Shown here one piece after another: positions 51,461 through 55,144 of a DNA stretch of 55,144 bases. Position numbers and translations under genes: made by a program. Within the stretch, counting starts at the first letter, position 1, and the number at the start of each line of letters is the position of its first letter. Origin of the DNA: an uncultured Clostridia bacterium (GTDB taxonomy: Bacteria > Bacillota > Clostridia > TANB77 > CAG-508); the NCBI GenBank assembly GCA_934184665.1, contig CAKPSX010000007.1, positions 1-55,144 on the forward strand, in the 5' to 3' direction. Under the pieces are notes generated by a model. That model ran no database searches. It was given only the letters and a program-made list of their open reading frames with translations, and was not told where the DNA came from.

Positions 51461-52756
51461 ATGAAAAACTTTTTAAAAAATTACAAATCAACGGTTATAT
51501 TATTAGTTGCGATAATCGTTGGAGCAATCGTAGGAATCATCTTTAAAGAAAAAGCAACTGTCCTTAGTCCTTTAGGAGATATATTCTTAAATCTTTTATT
51601 AGTCATCATAGTTCCATTAATATTTTTAACAATCACAACATCAATTGCTAAAATGAAAACACCAAAAAGACTTGGCAAAATAATGGTAACAATAGTAGGT
51701 GTATTTGTTGCAACATCAATAGTTGCAGTACTAGTAGGGTTATTAACTACATACCCAATAAAACTAGTTAAACCAGAAGATGGAGAAAAAATAAGAGCAT
51801 CACTTGAAGAAACAGTAACTGAAGAAACAAGTGATGAGGAAGAAGAAGAACCAACAATAGCAGACAGAACAGTAAGTTTATTAACAGTAAACGACTTTAG
51901 CAAACTATTATCAAGAGATAATATAATGGCACTATTAGTATTTTCTGTAATGTTTGGTTTAGCAATGAACATGACAGGAGAAAAAGCAAAACCAGTAACA
52001 GACTTCTTAGTATCAGCAACAGAAATTGTAAATAATGTAGTAAAAATAATAATGTATTATGCACCAATAGGTCTAGGTTGCTATATGGCAGCACTAATAG
52101 GTAGCTTTGGAGAAACAATAGTAGTAGGTTACTTAAAAACCTTTGTAATATACACAATAGTTTCAATAGCATTTTATTTTATAATATATACATTATATGC
52201 ATATATAGCTGGCAAAAAAGAAGGTGTAAAAATATTTTGGAAAAATGTATTACCATCAACACTAACAGCACTAGGCACATGCTCAAGTGCAGCATCAATC
52301 CCAGTAAATATAGAATGTAGCAAAAAAATGGGAGTACCAGAAGATATTGCAGAAACAACAATACCATTAGGAACAAGCTTCCACAAAGATGGTACAATAA
52401 TAGGTTCAGTATTTAAAATAATGTTCCTAGTATGCTTATTTGGAACAAGTTTATCAGCACCAGGTACAATATTACAAATACTTGGAGTTGCATTAATAGC
52501 AAACCTATTAGTAACAGCAGTACCAATAGGTGGTGGAACAATATCAGAAATGTTAATAATCACAATGATGGGCTACCCAGTAGCAGCATTACCAATATTA
52601 ACAATAATAGCTACAATAATAGATGCACCAGCAACAGTATTAAATGTAGTTGGAGATACAGCATCATCAATGATGGTAGCAAGAACAGTAGATGGAAAAG
52701 ATTGGCTTTCTAAAGGAATGGAACAACAAACAAAAAAAGAAAAAGTAACAGTATAA
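51461..52756 (+). CDS. Dicarboxylate/amino acid:cation symporter (DAACS/SLC1 type)
   Basis: 431 residues, eight-span transporter with two re-entrant hairpins. First span from about residue 10, an acidic loop insert (TSDEEEEEP, about 125-132). The HP1 serine-rich tip is TCSSAASIPV, and the TM7 motif is GTSFHKDGT in place of the usual Asn-Met-Asp-Gly-Thr. HP2 is around PIGGGTISEM, and TM8 DAPATVLNVVGDTASSMMVAR. Imports glutamate, aspartate, serine or C4-dicarboxylates with Na+ or H+; substrate not resolvable. Monocistronic or followed by trxA after 43 bp. Confidence 0.9.
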   Translation: MKNFLKNYKSTVILLVAIIVGAIVGIIFKEKATVLSPLGDIFLNLLLVIIVPLIFLTITTSIAKMKTPKRLGKIMVTIVGVFVATSIVAVLVGLLTTYPIKLVKPEDGEKIRASLEETVTEETSDEEEEEPTIADRTVSLLTVNDFSKLLSRDNIMALLVFSVMFGLAMNMTGEKAKPVTDFLVSATEIVNNVVKIIMYYAPIGLGCYMAALIGSFGETIVVGYLKTFVIYTIVSIAFYFIIYTLYAYIAGKKEGVKIFWKNVLPSTLTALGTCSSAASIPVNIECSKKMGVPEDIAETTIPLGTSFHKDGTIIGSVFKIMFLVCLFGTSLSAPGTILQILGVALIANLLVTAVPIGGGTISEMLIITMMGYPVAALPILTIIATIIDAPATVLNVVGDTASSMMVARTVDGKDWLSKGMEQQTKKEKVTV

Positions 52757-52799
52757 AATAAAACAAAAAATACTGATTATATAGAAGGAATGTGAGAAA

Positions 52800-53117
52800 A
52801 TGTTAAAACATATAAATGAAGATAATTTTAAAACAGAAGTATTAGAATCAGAAAAAGTAACACTTGTAGACTTTTTTGCAACATGGTGCGGTCCATGCCA
52901 AATGTTAGCACCAGTATTAGAAAAAATCTCAAACTCTAGAGCAAATTTTGATATAGCAAAAATAGATATAGACCAATTACCAGATTTAGCAGTAGAATAT
53001 GGTGTAGAAGTTGTGCCAACAATGGTAATATTCAAAAATGGTAAAGTTATGAATAAATTCGAAGGCTTTAAAAGTGAAAGTGAGATTGTAGAAGAAGTAT
53101 CAAAATACATGGATTAA
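52800..53117 (+). CDS. trxA: Thioredoxin
   Basis: 105 residues. Active site ATWCGPCQML with the redox-active Cys-Gly-Pro-Cys, cis-Pro in VVPTMVIFKNGK, standard fold length. GAAGGAATG precedes the ATG. Directly upstream of the ferredoxin-thioredoxin reductase gene, which probably reduces it. Confidence 0.95.
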   Translation: MLKHINEDNFKTEVLESEKVTLVDFFATWCGPCQMLAPVLEKISNSRANFDIAKIDIDQLPDLAVEYGVEVVPTMVIFKNGKVMNKFEGFKSESEIVEEVSKYMD

Positions 53118-53131
53118 TTAAGGAGGCTTTT

Positions 53132-53326
53132 ATGAAAGGTTTTATATATAACCCAGATAGAGAATATACAGACAAAATCTTAAATGGAATATACAAGAAA
53201 AATGGACACTGCCCATGTAGATTAGAAATGAATGAAACAACACTATGCCCATGTGACCAATTTATAAATGAAAAAATATGCAAATGCAATTTATATGTTC
53301 CAATAACAGATTCTGAAAAAAATTAA
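53132..53326 (+). CDS. Ferredoxin-thioredoxin reductase catalytic subunit-like protein
   Basis: 64 residues with the seven-cysteine pattern of FTR catalytic chains: GHCPCRLEMN, TLCPCDQFI and CKCNLYV. These supply the [4Fe-4S] cluster and active disulfide. No variable (alpha) chain is present, as usual for non-photosynthetic FTRs. AGGAGG precedes the ATG; 14 bp after trxA. Would pass ferredoxin electrons to thioredoxin. Confidence 0.85.
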   Translation: MKGFIYNPDREYTDKILNGIYKKNGHCPCRLEMNETTLCPCDQFINEKICKCNLYVPITDSEKN

Positions 53327-53452
53327 AAACAAAATAAATAACAAAACAAAATTGAAAAATAAAAAATGACAAAAAAATTAAAAAATAATAAAAATTTTTT
53401 AACAAAAATAAAAAAGAATTTTAAAAGAATATAAGGATAAAAAGGCTTAAAA

Positions 53453-53478
53453 TAGCACCATTGCGGTGCTGTTTTTTT
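53453..53478 (+). terminator. Terminator after the trxA-FTR operon
   Basis: AGCACC-ATTGC-GGTGCT followed by GTTTTTTT. Confidence 0.9.
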
Positions 53479-53538
53479 GCACCTAAATACAAACCGCAAA
53501 AAACGTAAAAAAAAATTTAAAATTGGTGTAATTTGTCA

Positions 53539-53567
53539 TTGACTTTTAAAAATCACTATGCTAAAAT
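53539..53567 (+). promoter_or_regulatory. Promoter of the secreted beta-propeller gene
   Basis: TTGACT (53539-53544), 17 bp, TAAAAT (53562-53567), 63 bp before the ATG. Confidence 0.7.
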
Positions 53568-53630
53568 AAAGGTGATTTATAACAAAGTAAATGATAAAAT
53601 TTAAGTAATATATACAAAGGAGCTAAAAAA

Positions 53631-55144
53631 ATGAGGGGAAAAGTTAAAATAAAAAACAAAAGAATTTCTAAAATAGCAAGTAAAACAATTTTAATTCTAA
53701 TAGCAATTTTAACAATACTAGCATTCTGCGCAGGTGAGTATGAGAAAATGCAAGCAGCACCAAACCTGATAAGAGCAAATGCAAATAGCACAGCTGAAAG
53801 TGATACATCACAAGGTAACACATCAAGTGACACAAATAATGGCGAAAAACCAATAACACTTGACCAAAATCAGCTTGAAAGCTTAGACGATTATATTTCT
53901 AATAACAAACAAAACCCAGATTCAGAAACTCCAAAAGAAGAAAAAACAACAGAAGAAGATGGAATACAACCAGATGAAGAAAACCAAGAAATAAATGAGC
54001 AAAATGAAGAAGAAAATACTGCTGATAATGCAATAAACGATGACGCAACTGCGAATGAAGATGAAGGAATAGCTCTACTTTCATCAGAATCAAAAGGAAC
54101 AGCAAACGTTTCTTGGAAAAGCCAAATAAAAGGAGAATACTGGAATAAGATAAATAAAATAATAGCAACATCAGATGGTGGCGCAGTAGCAGTTGGATGG
54201 ATATACCAAGAATCAACAAACCCAACAATAACAACAAATGGAAATAAAGACGCACTTATTATAAAATATGATTCAAAGGGAAAAATTGAATGGTTTAAGA
54301 ACTATGGTGGCACAGATGATGATGAATTTACAGATATAGTACAAGTGAATGATAATAATTATATGGCTGCATATGTTACGACAAATGAATATTTAGAAAT
54401 TGCTGAATATTTTATAGATGAAAATGGAGAAGGACGCATCATAAACTCTAGTTATCCAATAAAAGAGACAATAAATACATTTCCCCAAATAGTGTATACA
54501 ACATATAGAGATATGGATTCTTTCATACTTATTGGGAATACCGGTCGCTTATATATATATTCATATAATTCAAGTACAAAATCATTTAGTGAAGGTCAGC
54601 TACCAATAGGCATTAGAGGAACAACAACAGAAAAGTTTGGGGCAACTCAAACGAGTAATAATATTATTATAACGTCAAGTTTTACTGATAGTATAAAATT
54701 ATACAAGTCAAAGATTGGAGCAGCTAACACAATTAATGCGAATGGAACTTCACAAGATGGAATTATAATTGGAGCAAGTTCTGGTGGAGGTTATAAATGG
54801 CATAAGGTGCTTTCTACTTCTGGTAATGAGGAGATTGCGGGAGTTACAACTTTATCTAATGGTAATGTTTTAGTTTATGGTAGTTATACTACTGCGATGA
54901 CAGTTGATAGTGTTTCATTACCAACACCAAAAGGTGGCTATGACGTATTCTTACTTGAGTTAAATCCAGATGATGGTACTGCAATCTCAGAACGTACATT
55001 TGGTGGAACTCAAGATGATATGATTACTTCTGCTGTTGAGACATCTGATGGAAGTTTACTAATTGGAGGAACTTTCTATTCAGCATCAATTGATATTGAT
55101 GGAGATGGAACAGCAGATATAACAAAAGTAAATAATAGTACAAG
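53631..55144 (+). CDS. Secreted/surface protein with beta-propeller-type repeats (partial)
   Basis: The frame is open from the ATG (AAAGGAG upstream) to the window end; at least 504 residues, C-terminus missing. A basic N-terminus and one hydrophobic segment (about 19-34) form a signal or anchor. A Cys lies in it, but without a clean lipobox. Residues about 50-155 are a disordered Glu/Asn/Thr/Asp-rich spacer. From about 160 the protein has repeats of the SBBP/beta-propeller type: GGTDDDEFTDIV at 226 and GGTQDDMITSAVETSDGS at 458. Each is followed by a strand ending in Gly-rich turns. Probably a large cell-surface protein with binding function unknown. Codons shift from A-ending to T-ending within the gene after about 54600. 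Confidence 0.8.
   Translation, partial: MRGKVKIKNKRISKIASKTILILIAILTILAFCAGEYEKMQAAPNLIRANANSTAESDTSQGNTSSDTNNGEKPITLDQNQLESLDDYISNNKQNPDSETPKEEKTTEEDGIQPDEENQEINEQNEEENTADNAINDDATANEDEGIALLSSESKGTANVSWKSQIKGEYWNKINKIIATSDGGAVAVGWIYQESTNPTITTNGNKDALIIKYDSKGKIEWFKNYGGTDDDEFTDIVQVNDNNYMAAYVTTNEYLEIAEYFIDENGEGRIINSSYPIKETINTFPQIVYTTYRDMDSFILIGNTGRLYIYSYNSSTKSFSEGQLPIGIRGTTTEKFGATQTSNNIIITSSFTDSIKLYKSKIGAANTINANGTSQDGIIIGASSGGGYKWHKVLSTSGNEEIAGVTTLSNGNVLVYGSYTTAMTVDSVSLPTPKGGYDVFLLELNPDDGTAISERTFGGTQDDMITSAVETSDGSLLIGGTFYSASIDIDGDGTADITKVNNST

Larger units (their letters stand above)
53327..53630. other. Intergenic region with terminator and promoter
   Basis: About 300 bp of very A-rich DNA without a gene. 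It holds the terminator at 53453-53478 and a promoter at 53539-53567. Otherwise nothing distinct is seen. Confidence 0.7.

Noticed and set aside
1..55144. CRISPR array, prophage or insertion sequence
   Set aside because: The repeats are dispersed, palindromic and not regularly spaced; no cas, integrase, transposase or phage structural gene was seen.
1..55144. DGR reverse transcriptase or template repeat in the window
   Set aside because: No frame carries reverse transcriptase motifs and no second copy of the GC-rich lectin tail was found on either strand.

Overview
The window looks like chromosome from a low-GC, spore-forming Clostridia-type bacterium, most like the uncultured gut Clostridia. 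The coding DNA is strongly A-rich. The murein genes use a meso-diaminopimelate-type MurE. There is a SpoVM, SepF/DivIVA cell division, a ferredoxin-thioredoxin reductase, clostridial 2[4Fe-4S] ferredoxin, and several TTG start codons behind strong Shine-Dalgarno sequences. Genus cannot be decided by eye. No rRNA, tRNA, CRISPR, transposase, integrase or phage gene was seen.

Layout. 1-3660: a membrane-anchored C-type-lectin/FGE-like protein whose last ~150 bp have the hallmarks of a diversity-generating retroelement (DGR) variable region; an NfeD-SPFH pair on the minus strand; a pilin-like protein. 3680-18530: murB, a membrane-anchored CofD/YvcK-like protein, glycogen debranching enzyme, holA, glycogen phosphorylase, dxs, uvrB, ksgA and fmt. 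18740-24730: murE-mraY-ftsW-murG plus an orphan histidine kinase. 25380-32050: lepB-holB-ricT, ferredoxin, rhodanese, a TIGR04086-like membrane protein, an HD hydrolase and a reduced SecD/SecF pair. 32700-39890: mutL-miaA, an HlyD-like protein, sepF, divIVA, rsmD and a coiled-coil protein. 40000-47620: ftsK, an unknown protein, a beta-CASP hydrolase and a GH15 glucoamylase. 47770-50850: a tiny membrane peptide, spoVM, a 58-aa protein and clpC. 50840-55144: a membrane protein, a dicarboxylate/amino acid symporter, thioredoxin-FTR, and a secreted beta-propeller protein cut by the window edge.

Functionally it is mostly housekeeping: envelope synthesis, cell division, replication and repair, RNA modification, protein export, and glucan breakdown (debranching, phosphorolysis, hydrolysis).

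Two features stand out. The first is the candidate DGR target gene, whose reverse transcriptase and template repeat are not in the window. The second is a family of ~120-bp palindromic MITE-like repeats with conserved GTTG...CAAC ends, present at nine loci. The copies fill the gaps between a stop codon and the next ribosome binding site, sometimes supply the stop codon of the upstream gene (debranching enzyme, HlyD-like protein, spoVM), and in one place are nested. Two GC-richer orphan genes with near-perfect sigma-70 promoters on the minus strand are further oddities.
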